Positions 9,901-19,215 of a stretch of DNA of 64,000 nucleotides are shown piece by piece. Positions within the stretch are counted from its first letter, which is position 1. The number at the start of each line of letters is the position of its first letter. Source of the stretch: Calditrichia bacterium. Lineage in GTDB: Bacteria > Calditrichota > Calditrichia > RBG-13-44-9 > J075. The stretch is taken from NCBI GenBank assembly GCA_028284905.1, contig JANQQU010000015.1:1-64000 (forward strand). The letters run 5' to 3'. Made by a program: the position numbers and the translations under genes. The notes under the pieces are model-generated. The model was given only the letters and a program-made list of their open reading frames with translations, did no database searches and was not told the origin of the DNA.

Positions 9901-12820
9901 CTTAAGCGGTTCGAACATCAGTGATACCTTAATTATCGATGCGAATAAAAGTGTCAGCGCCAATTTTCAGGAACTGCCTATTTATTCATTAGACACGACA
10001 ATTATCGGAAATGGCAACATCGTTTTACAGCCTGCCGGTGGTAGTTATTATCTTGGAACAGAAGTGGTGTTGGATGCCGTCGCAGATTCCGGATTTTTAT
10101 TTCAGAACTGGGGTGGGGATCTCACAGGTTTTCAGTCCCCGGATACTGTTACCATGGATAGCAATATTGCCATAACCGCAGTTTTTCAGGATACCGCGAC
10201 CATTGCCTATACCATAACGGCCAGTGTCGATAGTAATGGCAGCATTTCACTTCTGCCGGATAATCCTACTTACAGTTACGGGGATACAGTGATTGTTCAG
10301 GCAATTCCGGATTCCGGCTATGGCTTAAATGCCTGGCATGGGGATCTAATTGGCAATGAAAATCCTGACACGTTGATTATGGATGGCCATAAAGTTATTT
10401 CTGCAACAATTACCGAATTACCTCAGTTTACGGTAACTGCCATCAGCGAAGGAAATGGCGCGGTGCAGCTATCACCTCCGGGCGGCATCTATTATCAGGG
10501 GAGCACAGTTATCGTAACTGCAATTCCGGATTCCGGGTATCGATTACTCGACTGGGATGACGATCTGGATGGCGATGACAATCCGGACACTCTATTCATC
10601 GATACGAGTAAAACCGTTACGGCAGAGTTTATTGAGCTGCCGCAATATACTTTAACAATCGACACCATGGGCACCGGCACGATTACCCTCCAACCGCCCG
10701 GCGGCACTTATTACCAGGGGACAACGGTTTACTTGACAGCACAGAGCGGGCCGGGACATCTATTCGCCGGATGGCAATTTGGGTTAAACGGACAAATGAA
10801 TCCGGATAGCCTGGTCATTAGTAAGGATCTCAATTTGAAGGCGGCCTTCGTCACCGTTCCTCAACCAAGAGTAAATGACGGTATCTGGATCAACCAGACG
10901 GAGATCGATTCACTCCCTGCCAGCGGGCTAGCCTGGGATTCTTTACTCTCGGAAGCGAATCGCACTATCGGCATTCCGAATGTCAGTGATCAGGATGATT
11001 CTCTGAATGTGCGTATTTTTGCCAAGGCTTTAGTATATGCTAAAACCGGTATTGCAACCTACCGAACAGATGTTATTAACGGCATCATGAATGCGATTGG
11101 CACTGAGACCGGTGCAAGGGTTCTGGCGATTGGCCGGGAGATTCCCGCTTATGTCATTGCTGCAGATCTGGTCAACCTCCCGGTTTATGAAGACAGTTTA
11201 TTTCGGGACTGGTTAACGCTGCTTCGGTCAACAGTTTTTGATGGGAGCACTATTCGGGAAACCAATGACCATCGTCCGAATAATTGGGGTCTTCATGCTG
11301 GCGCTGCCCGGATCGCAATTTCCTGTTACCTGGGAGACAGCACCGAAGTTGCCAGAGCGGCTTTGATTTTTCAGGGTTGGCTGGGAGAGCGACAGCGCTA
11401 TAGTGATTTTAACTATGGCGATCTTTGGTGGCAGTCGGATTCTACCCAACCGGTAGGCATCAATCCACTTGGCGCGACGCTGAATGGACACAATGTGGAT
11501 GGCGTGCTTCCGGATGAACAAAGACGAGCCGGCACTTTTAGTTGGCCACCTCCAACTACAAGTTACAACTATGAAGGCTTGCAGGCTGCGATGAGCCAGG
11601 CGATTATGCTCCATCGATTGGGGTATGATGTTTTCCTCTGGTCGGACCAGGCATTACTTCGTGCTTTTCAATGGCTTTATCAGCAAGCGAATTATCCTGC
11701 GGATGCTGATGACAGATGGTTACTGCATGCGGTTAATCATTATTACGATGAAAATTTTCGAGCGGATATCCCTACTACTCCCGGCAGAAGTTTTGGGTAT
11801 ACCGATTGGTATTACGGCGCTCATGATTCACTAACTGTCAGCCATACTGGCAGCGGCAGAGTGAACCAGGTGGCGCTCGGCAGAGATGCGCAGGGAGATA
11901 TGCGTATTGAATTAACTGCTGACCCCAGTAGCGAATACAACTTTGATCAGTGGAGTGGAGATTTAAACAGCACTATCAATCCGGATACTGTCATATTAGA
12001 TGGCAATAAAACGATCACCGCACTATTCTCGAAAGGATTAGACAGCTCATCCGTTCGGGTTCGGGTAAAAGTATTCCTGGAAGGACCTTTTCAAACAGAC
12101 TCGATGCAGACAAACCTGGCCAACCAGGGTGCACTGCCATTAAGTCAACCATTCAACATCTCACCCTGGAATTATGATGGCACTGAATCCGTTACAGCGA
12201 TGGCAGATAATGTGGTAGACTGGGTTTTAGTGAAGCTAAGAACGAATTCATCAGCGAACAGTGAAGTGGCTGGCATTGCTGCCCTCCTCACCAGCGATGG
12301 TGATTTAATGCGAGCAGACAGCGCCGCCGCCTTAAAATTTTACGGTTTTTCCAGCGGCAACTACTACATTACGGTTTATCATCGCAATCATTTACCAATC
12401 ATGAGCCCCACTTCGCTCTTCTTGAGCAGTACGACCAGTGATTATGACTTTACCAATAGTCAAAGCAGTGCATATGGCTCAACCCCGATGGTGCAACTGA
12501 ATGACAGTATTTATGGCATGGTCGCCGGTGACGGCAATAAGGATTTTGCAGTTGATTCCCTGGATAAACAGCTGAATTGGCGGATGCATAATGCTACCAA
12601 CTGGACATACGACAAATACAGCGATTTTAACCTGGACAACAGCATCGACGTTTTCGATTTGAATTTTATATGGCGTAAGAACAATGGGCGATCGACAACG
12701 ATTCCGTTTAATCCGCCGGCAGGTCCAGCAAACGGTAACAGCTTGCTGCCCCCTTCTCCACCCGGCGAGAAAGCAATTATGCCATCACAACAATTTTATT
12801 CTCCGGTGAGAAGAGAATAA
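6932..12820 (+). CDS. Giant secreted multidomain protein with alginate-lyase-like domain
   Basis: I chose GTG 6932 because AAGAGG lies about six bases upstream; an in-frame TTG at 6917 is less likely. Domains in order: a hydrophobic signal (about 5-30); a region without clear homology, perhaps a beta-propeller (30-420); an IPT/TIG fold (about 420-500, GPVGTVVTITGRNFSS); one InlB repeat; a beta-rich domain of about 215 residues shared with the next gene (about 570-790); seven InlB repeats; an (alpha/alpha)-toroid alginate-lyase-like domain (about 1310-1620); one more InlB repeat; the shared FLEGPF module; and a dockerin-like segment. The lyase-like part shows NNWGLH, DGVLPDEQRRAG and SYNYEGL, matching the Asn, Arg and Tyr positions of A1-III-type (PL5/PL38-like) lyases. 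The usual His after NN is Trp here, so activity and substrate are uncertain. Probably a secreted polysaccharide-degrading or -binding protein. Confidence 0.85.
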   Translation: MKIDKQYCFIYILLKILILFPEFLPGQSTPVIQGYRDFNYGTTVNSTPMGEIPESKLWWHDNYWWASLWNDSLNSHTIHQYNFPTSSWRNTGVTIDDRSGSKSDVLSDGNKLFIASHIFSNTAQSASAANAARLYRYSYSNSDTSYSLDAGYPVLINSSKSNSLVLTKDTASRLWITWVDSGAIMINHSSGDDATWATPFSLPNQTDTTTWEDVSSIITFGDSIGIFWTNQSTENVHFAVHAAADSVHIWQEEDVVDNEDEDGGLEEIISDEINLAAYNGIVYSVVQSSEAEDEDPQIIVFRRNAANSWEHFTFGVGDDNHRQALAVIDTSGQKLHVFAGSRQSSIEYIYHKSAPLSTLSFPSGQGTSFIASASDIRINKISASKQLAGNQSGILIQANDQTTRNYLHNFLELTDKPVISDFFPARGPVGTVVTITGRNFSSVSNIQFNGVSVDSFTVVSPFEIITTVPNSAADGPVTLTNPNGQTSSEDIFTVNLPPFDLTTSVIGAGSISISPGSGSYMTPTDVAISAIPDSGYIFSAWTGDLSGTVNPDTIRMDDDKVVTAIFIEYEGEQVSYQETVTGSSSGSSTVSTDSALTRINDALYLAAITSKSPETVSMVSGLGLSWTLLKSQCSGRNHTAVEIWQAQGTPSADGIVTATFADAPGNAVIAVTRYAWVDPLNPIGNIISGNTNGEDGLCSGGVDSNAYAFPIAATDSGAVIYGAAALRNRFHSPGSGYTERIELAQGTGGSAATLAVQDYLSPTPDSLTFNGDISGNVDWAVAALEIRPGTAGAGLPLYSVNTSVSGEGSVSNTPSNSLYYQGTTVQLTASPAANYQFSHWSGDTSSTTNPISIPVNGDRNLIANFTNLPQYTMTVSTVDSGSVLLNPSGGTYFSGSSVVLTAEPDSNYQFLSWTGDLTGSENPDTVIVDSNIAITANFAELPQYNLTTSISAGNGSIHMDPPGGIYYSGTSVVLTAQPDSGYEFQDWTGDLSGSNISDTLIIDANKSVSANFQELPIYSLDTTIIGNGNIVLQPAGGSYYLGTEVVLDAVADSGFLFQNWGGDLTGFQSPDTVTMDSNIAITAVFQDTATIAYTITASVDSNGSISLLPDNPTYSYGDTVIVQAIPDSGYGLNAWHGDLIGNENPDTLIMDGHKVISATITELPQFTVTAISEGNGAVQLSPPGGIYYQGSTVIVTAIPDSGYRLLDWDDDLDGDDNPDTLFIDTSKTVTAEFIELPQYTLTIDTMGTGTITLQPPGGTYYQGTTVYLTAQSGPGHLFAGWQFGLNGQMNPDSLVISKDLNLKAAFVTVPQPRVNDGIWINQTEIDSLPASGLAWDSLLSEANRTIGIPNVSDQDDSLNVRIFAKALVYAKTGIATYRTDVINGIMNAIGTETGARVLAIGREIPAYVIAADLVNLPVYEDSLFRDWLTLLRSTVFDGSTIRETNDHRPNNWGLHAGAARIAISCYLGDSTEVARAALIFQGWLGERQRYSDFNYGDLWWQSDSTQPVGINPLGATLNGHNVDGVLPDEQRRAGTFSWPPPTTSYNYEGLQAAMSQAIMLHRLGYDVFLWSDQALLRAFQWLYQQANYPADADDRWLLHAVNHYYDENFRADIPTTPGRSFGYTDWYYGAHDSLTVSHTGSGRVNQVALGRDAQGDMRIELTADPSSEYNFDQWSGDLNSTINPDTVILDGNKTITALFSKGLDSSSVRVRVKVFLEGPFQTDSMQTNLANQGALPLSQPFNISPWNYDGTESVTAMADNVVDWVLVKLRTNSSANSEVAGIAALLTSDGDLMRADSAAALKFYGFSSGNYYITVYHRNHLPIMSPTSLFLSSTTSDYDFTNSQSSAYGSTPMVQLNDSIYGMVAGDGNKDFAVDSLDKQLNWRMHNATNWTYDKYSDFNLDNSIDVFDLNFIWRKNNGRSTTIPFNPPAGPANGNSLLPPSPPGEKAIMPSQQFYSPVRRE

Positions 12821-12870
12821 TGCTACAGACTCTTTAGGTATATAGAAACTCTCGTTGAGGAGAGAAGAAA

Positions 12871-12909
12871 GGGGAGGGTTCCTTCGGGAATTCTCCCCGA
12901 TTTTTTTTA
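12871..12909 (+). terminator. Intrinsic terminator after the alginate-lyase-like gene
   Basis: GGGGAGGGTTCC (12871-12882) pairs with GGAATTCTCCCC (12887-12898), with two G-U pairs, around a TTCG tetraloop. A run of eight T follows after GA. This is a textbook intrinsic terminator and separates this gene from the nuclease-domain gene downstream. Confidence 0.9.
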
Positions 12910-13068
12910 TATTCTGCCAGGCCCAGCCCCAGTTATTGAAAATCTGACTCCAGCAAATTATACATCAGTTGTGCAGTGAATCACGCCTCCCCCGCCCTTC
13001 CATTGTTTAACTTATCCCACTTTGAGCAGTAACAAGGATGTCGGTTTTGACGGGAGATCTTTAGAAAT

Positions 13069-15879
13069 ATGATTCGTAGTATCTTGATAGCCCTTTTATT
13101 ATGGGGCACGGCTGTAGCTCAGCCGGATACAGTAACAGTGATGACATATAATTTAATGTCTTATAACGGGGGCACCTCTCAAATCCCCCATTTCCGCACA
13201 GTCCTGGATTCCATCCGGCCGGAAATACTGGTATGTCAGGAAATTGAGCCTTTATCTTCAGTAAACACCTTCCTGGACAGTGTTCTCAATTACAGTACGA
13301 GTGAATATGCTGCCGGCACTTTCATTGATGGTCCCGACGACGACAATGCCCTTTTCTATAAAAGCGCCACTTTCGATTTTATTTCCAACACCGCTATTCC
13401 TACTGATGACCGCGATCTGAATCAATTTTTGCTGCGCCATAAAACAACTGGCGACACGCTGTATCTCTATGCGCTTCACTTAAACTCCGGCGGAAATTCT
13501 GCTGATCAGCAAGACCGTTTGCAACAAATCGACAGCTTGCGCCAGGTAACTGCTCAGTTATCATCCTGGAGTCATTTTATTGTTGCGGGAGATTTTAACA
13601 TGAGTACTTCTGAGGAACCGGGATTCCAGGCTATGCTGGATCAGGCGACTCCGGGCTATGCCATAGATCCGCTCAACGTCATTGGCGCCTGGGAAGATGA
13701 TTCTACCTATGCACAATTTCATACGCAATCAACCCGCACCCGTGCGTTTGGCGGCGGCTCTTCTGATGGTCTTACCAATCGACTGGACATGCTCCTGCTT
13801 TCTCAGACGATAAACGACAATAGTCGAGTCAATTTTGTTGAAGACTCTTATATCACCCTGGGCAATGACGGCAATCATTATGCGGATAGCATCAACGCCT
13901 TGCCAAATACTGCCGTCAGCAGCAGCATGGCAAATGCTTTACATTACGCCTCCGATCATCTGCCCGTCTGTATAGACATTGCATTTACTAACGAACAGGC
14001 ACCTTTTACCCTGACGACATCTGTCAATGGAAATGGCAGTATATCCCTGTCATCCGGCAGTGGTACTTATGCGCAGGCCACGACGATAAACGTAACTGCC
14101 ATCCCGGATCCCGGCTATGTCTTTTCTGGTTGGACGGGAGATCTCTGTGGTAGTAATAATCCGGCAACAGTCCGCGTCGACCGGGATATGAGCATAACGG
14201 CAGTATTTACCCAGCAGGTTACCGGGCCAATTACACTGGAAGAGGTTGTCACCGGCACCGCCAGTGATACCGGCAGCATAACGACTGCGACAAATGTTAC
14301 TGCTGCTAATAGCCAACTTTATCTCGCAGCAATTTCAACTCGTTCCAACGTGGCAGTTTCGACAATTTCCGGTATGGGCCTAAAATGGACAGAAGTCGAT
14401 GCCCAGTGCGGCGCTCGCAGTCAGATCAACAATGAAGTTTGGATGGCCATGGGCGCACCCACCGGCAATGATTCGGTCCGGGTCAATTTCGCTGATAAAG
14501 TTACCAATGCAGTTATTACTGTTTCCCGATATTCCGGAATTGATTTAGATGATCCGATTGGCACAGTCATTTCCTATAATTCCCTTGGAGAAAATGGCAC
14601 ATGTTCCGGTGGTACTGATAGAATCAACTACGCTTTTGCTTTCAACACAACCAGGGATAGCTCGATTGTTTTTGCTTCTATCGGTCTAAGACATCGCACA
14701 CATACACCGGGTGCCGGCTACACCGAGCAGCAGGAAATTTCGATAGGCATTACAGGAGATAAAGCTGGCGTTGCAATCATGGATCGCCTCATCGAAAGAG
14801 ATAGCACAGTGATACTGAATGGTAGCTTCAACAATCCGGTTGATGGGTCTGTCATCGGTGTGGAGATCCTTTCCGGGGATACACTTTTTGATCTGGATAC
14901 GACCATTGTCGGCACTGGCAGCCTTGCGCTAAGTCCTGACAGCATGACACATTCTAAAAATGCAATGGTCTCGCTGACAGCAACACCAGGGACTGGATAT
15001 TACTTCGGAGGTTGGAGTGGTGACCTTGAGGGATCAACGAATCCGGCAACAATTACAATAGACAACAATAAATCCATCACCGCTAACTTTTACCCATTTA
15101 CCCCGCTACAGGTCGATGCCAGAGTCTTTCTGGAGGGACCTTTTGCTGCAGACAGCATGCGAACGGCTTTACGCGCCATGGATAGTATTCCGGCTGCCCA
15201 ACCGTTTAATACGTCGCCCTGGAATTACAACGGTACGGAAACCACCACAACGCCTGCCGACAGCATTGTCGACTGGGTCTTGTTAAAATTACGCAACAGT
15301 GCCAGTGGCAGTGATGTCGCCGCCAGAGCCGCGTTCGTCACATCGCATGGATATATTGTTGATACAACCGGCAATACTGCAGTCGAGTTTGATAGCGTTG
15401 CATACGGGAATTATTTTCTGCTCATCTACCATCGGAATCATTTGGCAATCATGAGTGCAGCAGCCATCGCTTTGGATTCTGCCAGTGCGGCCTACGATTT
15501 CAGTAGTGCGCAATCCCAGGCATATGGCACGTCCCCAATGACGGAAGTCAGCAGCGGCGTATTTGCCCTTATCGCCGGTGATGCCAACAGTGATGGAAGT
15601 GTGGATAGTACGGACCAGCAGCAAGTCTGGCGGTTGGAGAATGGCGCCGATTGGAATTATAACTCTCTGGGAGATTTCAATTTGGATGGCGGCGTAGATG
15701 TTGGCGATTTTAATCTGTATTGGCGCAACAACAATGGAGACTCGACGGAAATTCCCGCGGGTATGTCCATGCCAGAGGTCGGTGGAGATCCAAAAAGAAA
15801 TGCCGGAAACATCCAAAAAGTCGTTCCCGGCAAATTTTCTAAAACGCCCCGGCAGAGTAAAAGCGAGAAGGAATTGTAA
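13069..15879 (+). CDS. Secreted endonuclease/exonuclease/phosphatase-domain protein with InlB repeats
   Basis: The signal peptide is at residues 1-17 (ILIALLLWGTAVAQ). Residues about 20-305 form an endonuclease/exonuclease/phosphatase fold with the expected catalytic motifs: the Asn in MTYNL, the Glu in CQEIE, GDFN, and SDHLP at the end. One InlB repeat follows. Next comes the beta-rich domain shared with the preceding gene (SGMGLKWTEVDAQCGARS matching SGLGLSWTLLKSQCSGRN), a second InlB repeat, the shared FLEGPF module (HRNHLAIMS) and a dockerin-like pair (GDANSDGSVDSTD, DFNLDGGVDVGD). The tail is basic. Likely an extracellular nuclease or phosphodiesterase; DNA, RNA or phospholipid could be the substrate. 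The four-gene run looks like paralogues that differ mainly in cargo domain. Confidence 0.9.
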   Translation: MIRSILIALLLWGTAVAQPDTVTVMTYNLMSYNGGTSQIPHFRTVLDSIRPEILVCQEIEPLSSVNTFLDSVLNYSTSEYAAGTFIDGPDDDNALFYKSATFDFISNTAIPTDDRDLNQFLLRHKTTGDTLYLYALHLNSGGNSADQQDRLQQIDSLRQVTAQLSSWSHFIVAGDFNMSTSEEPGFQAMLDQATPGYAIDPLNVIGAWEDDSTYAQFHTQSTRTRAFGGGSSDGLTNRLDMLLLSQTINDNSRVNFVEDSYITLGNDGNHYADSINALPNTAVSSSMANALHYASDHLPVCIDIAFTNEQAPFTLTTSVNGNGSISLSSGSGTYAQATTINVTAIPDPGYVFSGWTGDLCGSNNPATVRVDRDMSITAVFTQQVTGPITLEEVVTGTASDTGSITTATNVTAANSQLYLAAISTRSNVAVSTISGMGLKWTEVDAQCGARSQINNEVWMAMGAPTGNDSVRVNFADKVTNAVITVSRYSGIDLDDPIGTVISYNSLGENGTCSGGTDRINYAFAFNTTRDSSIVFASIGLRHRTHTPGAGYTEQQEISIGITGDKAGVAIMDRLIERDSTVILNGSFNNPVDGSVIGVEILSGDTLFDLDTTIVGTGSLALSPDSMTHSKNAMVSLTATPGTGYYFGGWSGDLEGSTNPATITIDNNKSITANFYPFTPLQVDARVFLEGPFAADSMRTALRAMDSIPAAQPFNTSPWNYNGTETTTTPADSIVDWVLLKLRNSASGSDVAARAAFVTSHGYIVDTTGNTAVEFDSVAYGNYFLLIYHRNHLAIMSAAAIALDSASAAYDFSSAQSQAYGTSPMTEVSSGVFALIAGDANSDGSVDSTDQQQVWRLENGADWNYNSLGDFNLDGGVDVGDFNLYWRNNNGDSTEIPAGMSMPEVGGDPKRNAGNIQKVVPGKFSKTPRQSKSEKEL

Positions 15880-15934
15880 CTTTAAAATATAAATTCTTTC
15901 ATTACTCCCCGAAGGCAACTGCGATTTCTTTTGA

Positions 15935-17206
15935 CTATTCTTTTATCGCATAAAGCGCTTTGGCTGTCCGCATATAAATAACGCCGTTAGAAACGGCTAA
16001 AGAAGCACTGGATCGTTCTCCCAAATTATTTTGCGACAACAACTCATATTCCCAGCCCGCTTTAATCACAGATACAGTACCATCAATAGCCATCAGGTAA
16101 ATCTTTCCATCCGCATACAAAGGGGAACCGCGATGGCGGCGGCTGTAGACTCTTTGTTGATAAACTTGCACGCCGCTGTTCGCATCCAGGCAAATCAACA
16201 CACCATTCTCCCGGCAGATGTAAACCAGTCCATCATAAACCAGCGGAGATGGTACATCGGATGTGTTACTGGGCATACGCCAGTGATATTGCGCTTTATC
16301 ATCAGTAATATTTCCCCGGGCATTTTCCGGATTGATTCCCAATACCGGGCCATTTTTCGCCGAGGGGACAACCACCAGGCCGGGTCCAACAACCGGCGAT
16401 GCGACAAAACGTAAATAGTTATTGTAGCTCCCCGCCTGCTGCAAACCGCCGCAGCGCCATATTTCACTGCCATCTTTGAGGCTATGCGCAACTACATAAT
16501 CTGCCCCATGGGTAATTAACTGCTCGGTATTGCCATGGCGATAAATCACCGGCGAAGCATAGGAGTGTAAACACTCAACCCGCGCATCCGTTGGGCGATT
16601 TTGTTTCCAGATTTCCTTACCGCTGGTTTTATCGAAAGCGATCACCAACTGGGCATTATCATGCATCAAGGCAAGGTAGAGACGGTCGCCATCCAGCAAG
16701 GGCGTAGTCGACATTCCCCAATACATGCCGAATTTCCCGTATTTCTCCTGAATATCGATTTTCCAGACTTCGTTGCCGGCATAATCGTGGCAAGCCAGGA
16801 AGCCGGTGCCAGTGTAGGTCCAGACGTATTTTCCGTCCGTAGAAGGAGACGGACATGCCGGATTGCTTTCCCCCTGCCGGATATCGTAATTTCCGCTACT
16901 CAGCTTGCGTTGCCAAAGCTGTTTACCTGCGGTATTAAAGGCAAGCAAAACTATGTCGCTGCCTGCCCCGCTGGTGACAAAGATATGCTCACCCCACACT
17001 GCCGGGGTAGATGCCGCCGTGCCCGGCAATTCACTGCGCCAAAGCACATTTTTTTCCGCACTCCACTCTGTGGCCAATCCTTTTCCGTTACTGATGCCAT
17101 CATTTGCCGGCCCACGCCAGTTCGGCCAGTTCTCACTGTATGCTGCGAGCGATAACAAAATAATTGTTAGAATACAAACGACCTGCTTGAATCGAAAATG
17201 CCGCAT
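15935..17206 (-). CDS. Exported PQQ-type beta-propeller protein (BamB/quinoprotein-like)
   Basis: 423 residues. An N-terminal signal segment (CILTIILLSLAAYS) is followed by NWPNWRGPANDG, a hallmark of PQQ-like repeat proteins. Propeller blades of the type STPAVWGEHIFVTSG, LLAFNTAGKQLWQRKL, VWTYTGTGFLACHD and VYICRENGVLICLDANSG run to the C-terminus, consistent with a seven- or eight-bladed PQQ_2 propeller. No quinone-binding dehydrogenase residues are obvious, so an enzymatic role is not supported. Such proteins usually act in the periplasm or outer membrane as scaffolds. It lies downstream of the AbgT gene on the same strand, separated by a terminator, and converges with the nuclease-domain gene. 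Confidence 0.88.
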   Translation of the reverse strand: MRHFRFKQVVCILTIILLSLAAYSENWPNWRGPANDGISNGKGLATEWSAEKNVLWRSELPGTAASTPAVWGEHIFVTSGAGSDIVLLAFNTAGKQLWQRKLSSGNYDIRQGESNPACPSPSTDGKYVWTYTGTGFLACHDYAGNEVWKIDIQEKYGKFGMYWGMSTTPLLDGDRLYLALMHDNAQLVIAFDKTSGKEIWKQNRPTDARVECLHSYASPVIYRHGNTEQLITHGADYVVAHSLKDGSEIWRCGGLQQAGSYNNYLRFVASPVVGPGLVVVPSAKNGPVLGINPENARGNITDDKAQYHWRMPSNTSDVPSPLVYDGLVYICRENGVLICLDANSGVQVYQQRVYSRRHRGSPLYADGKIYLMAIDGTVSVIKAGWEYELLSQNNLGERSSASLAVSNGVIYMRTAKALYAIKE

Positions 17207-17330
17207 GTTAACCTCCTGTGTTTATTACAGGCATACTATCACTGCCTCAAGAAGTTTAATTTTGTTAAAAATGTTGTTAATGTGAAAGTGTTATCATCAC
17301 ATCATCCAACACTATTATTACAACCGTTTC

Positions 17331-17372
17331 AAAAAGAAATCCCTGAACGCATTTTGCTGCGACAGGGATTTC
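17331..17372 (-). terminator. Intrinsic terminator of the AbgT transporter gene
   Basis: GAAATCCCTG (17336-17345) is perfectly complementary to CAGGGATTTC (17363-17372), with an inner CGCA/TGCG pairing. Read on the minus strand, the stem is followed by a T-run (bases 17331-17335 are A on the plus strand), as expected for termination after the AbgT stop codon. Confidence 0.75.
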
Positions 17373-17400
17373 AAAATCTCAAAATTAACCAGGCACCAGA

Positions 17401-18960
17401 TTAAGGATAAGTGTAGCCAGCCTGCAATCCTAACGGAATACCCAGTATCCAGTAAACAACCAGGAATATCGTCCAGGCGATCAGGAATACAATACTGTAG
17501 GGTAACATAATCGAGACCAATGTTCCGATCCCGGTTTTCTTCACATATTTCTGGCAGAATACCACGACCAGCGGGAAGTAAGGCATTAAAGGTGTAATGA
17601 TATTGGTTGAGGAATCACCAACGCGATAAGCGGCCTGCGTCAATTCCGGTGAAAGTCCCAACTGCATGAGCATCGGCACAAAAATCGGCGCCAGCAGTGC
17701 CCACTTCGCAGATGCAGAACCCACAAACAAATTGACCACGCCGGCCAATACGATAATACCCATAATCGTTACTTCACCAGGCAGCGCGAGGCTCTTCAAA
17801 AAGTTTGCCCCTTTTACCGCCATCAACGGTCCGATATTCGATGCACCAAAAGCGCTAATGAACAGGGCGCAGAAAAATGCCATTACGATATAATAGGACA
17901 TGCCATTCATCGCAGTGGTCATAGAATCGATAACATCTTTGCTCTTTTTAAAAGTGCCGGATAAGAAACCATAAATGACACCAGGTAACAGAAAGAAGAG
18001 AAAAATTAATGGGACAATAGACTGCATTAAGGGGGCGGTGAAAGAATCCAGATTACCAGCGCCATCCCGCAAGGGCGAATCAGCGGGAATCGCTGTGAAA
18101 TAAAGGACAAACAAGCCAAGGATAATAATCGCCATACCTGCCCAGAAGCCTGAACGCTCTTTTGATTCTACTGTATCCATGGAGGGTGCTGCTTCCGTAT
18201 CATCATCAACCGGGGATGTTTTTTTAATGCGCGGCTCGACAATCGCATCGGTCAGATACCAGCCTAAACCAACGATTAACAGGCTGGAGGCTGCAGTAAA
18301 GTAGTAGTTACACAACGGGTTTACCAGCACACTGGCATTGATCAGCTGTGCTGCCGGCTGGGTAAATCCCTGCAGGAGCGGATCCAATGCAGACGGTAGC
18401 GGATTCGCACTAAATCCTCCGGAAACGCCGGCAAAAGCCGCGGCAATACCGGCAATCGGATGGCGACCAGCGGCATGAAAAATGACGCCACCAAGCGGAA
18501 TCACCAATACATAACCAGCATCTACAGCGGAGTGGCTGAGGATACCGACAAAAATAACCATCGGGGTTAACAAGGAACGAGGCGTAACGCCCAGAGCCAT
18601 CTTCAGTCCGGCATTAATAAAACCGGAACTATCTGCCACACCCACACCAAGCATCGCGACAAGCACCACGCCGAGCGGGGCAAAGCTGGTAAAGGTAGTT
18701 ACCATTGTAGATAGGAAGTTTGCCAGTGCAGTACCAGTCAACAGATTATTGACCACCAGCGGATTTCCTGTGCGCGGATCCAATTCACTAAATGTGAAAG
18801 GTGCCATCAGCGCGGAAAGCCCCCAAACTACCAACATACAGACAAGAAATAAAATCGCCGGATCCGGTAGTTTATTCCCGACTTTTTCGATAACATTGAG
18901 CATCCGGTCAATAAAACCACTCCCGTTACCGGAACCATTTGTTTGCTTCATTTCAGCCAT
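17401..18960 (-). CDS. AbgT-family transporter
   Basis: 519 residues with many hydrophobic segments spread over the whole length. The sequence matches the AbgT (p-aminobenzoyl-glutamate transporter) family: an N-terminal GFIDRMLNVIEKVGNKLPDP, the central HSAVDAGYVLVIPLGG, an AGVSGGFSANPLPSALDPLLQG segment and the C-terminal YRVGDSSTNIITPLMPYFP. These are all family signatures. Members import p-aminobenzoyl-glutamate in E. coli, while others export sulfonamides or p-aminobenzoate by proton coupling; the substrate here cannot be told. The start ATG at 18960 fits the family's N-terminus. The gene is divergent from the luciferase-like monooxygenase, with about 255 bp between them. Confidence 0.93.
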   Translation of the reverse strand: MAEMKQTNGSGNGSGFIDRMLNVIEKVGNKLPDPAILFLVCMLVVWGLSALMAPFTFSELDPRTGNPLVVNNLLTGTALANFLSTMVTTFTSFAPLGVVLVAMLGVGVADSSGFINAGLKMALGVTPRSLLTPMVIFVGILSHSAVDAGYVLVIPLGGVIFHAAGRHPIAGIAAAFAGVSGGFSANPLPSALDPLLQGFTQPAAQLINASVLVNPLCNYYFTAASSLLIVGLGWYLTDAIVEPRIKKTSPVDDDTEAAPSMDTVESKERSGFWAGMAIIILGLFVLYFTAIPADSPLRDGAGNLDSFTAPLMQSIVPLIFLFFLLPGVIYGFLSGTFKKSKDVIDSMTTAMNGMSYYIVMAFFCALFISAFGASNIGPLMAVKGANFLKSLALPGEVTIMGIIVLAGVVNLFVGSASAKWALLAPIFVPMLMQLGLSPELTQAAYRVGDSSTNIITPLMPYFPLVVVFCQKYVKKTGIGTLVSIMLPYSIVFLIAWTIFLVVYWILGIPLGLQAGYTYP

Positions 18961-19215
18961 AGACCATCCTCGAATAAATGTTTAATTTGCGGTTAGATTT
19001 TTCATATCAGATCAATGTGTTTTATGCAAAATCGCCATAAAGGTAAGATTTTCGAATTTTTTATCCAAGGAAAATCACTGCGTTGATCTTTCCGGTTTAA
19101 TTTTCCCTCTCAGTGCTTTATATTTCGATATCAAGTTAAAACAAAGGGATATCGCAATAGCAGGTATCCATTACCAGATTTGAAGCAACAAAGCGCAATA
19201 GAAAGGAAGCGGGAT

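Noticed and set aside
15289-15918. 209-residue minus-strand ORF
   Set aside because: It lies entirely antisense to the nuclease-domain gene and has no recognisable domain, signal or ribosome site; it is a coding shadow.
16601-17155. 184-residue plus-strand ORF
   Set aside because: It is antisense to the PQQ-propeller gene, which has clear family motifs in its own frame.
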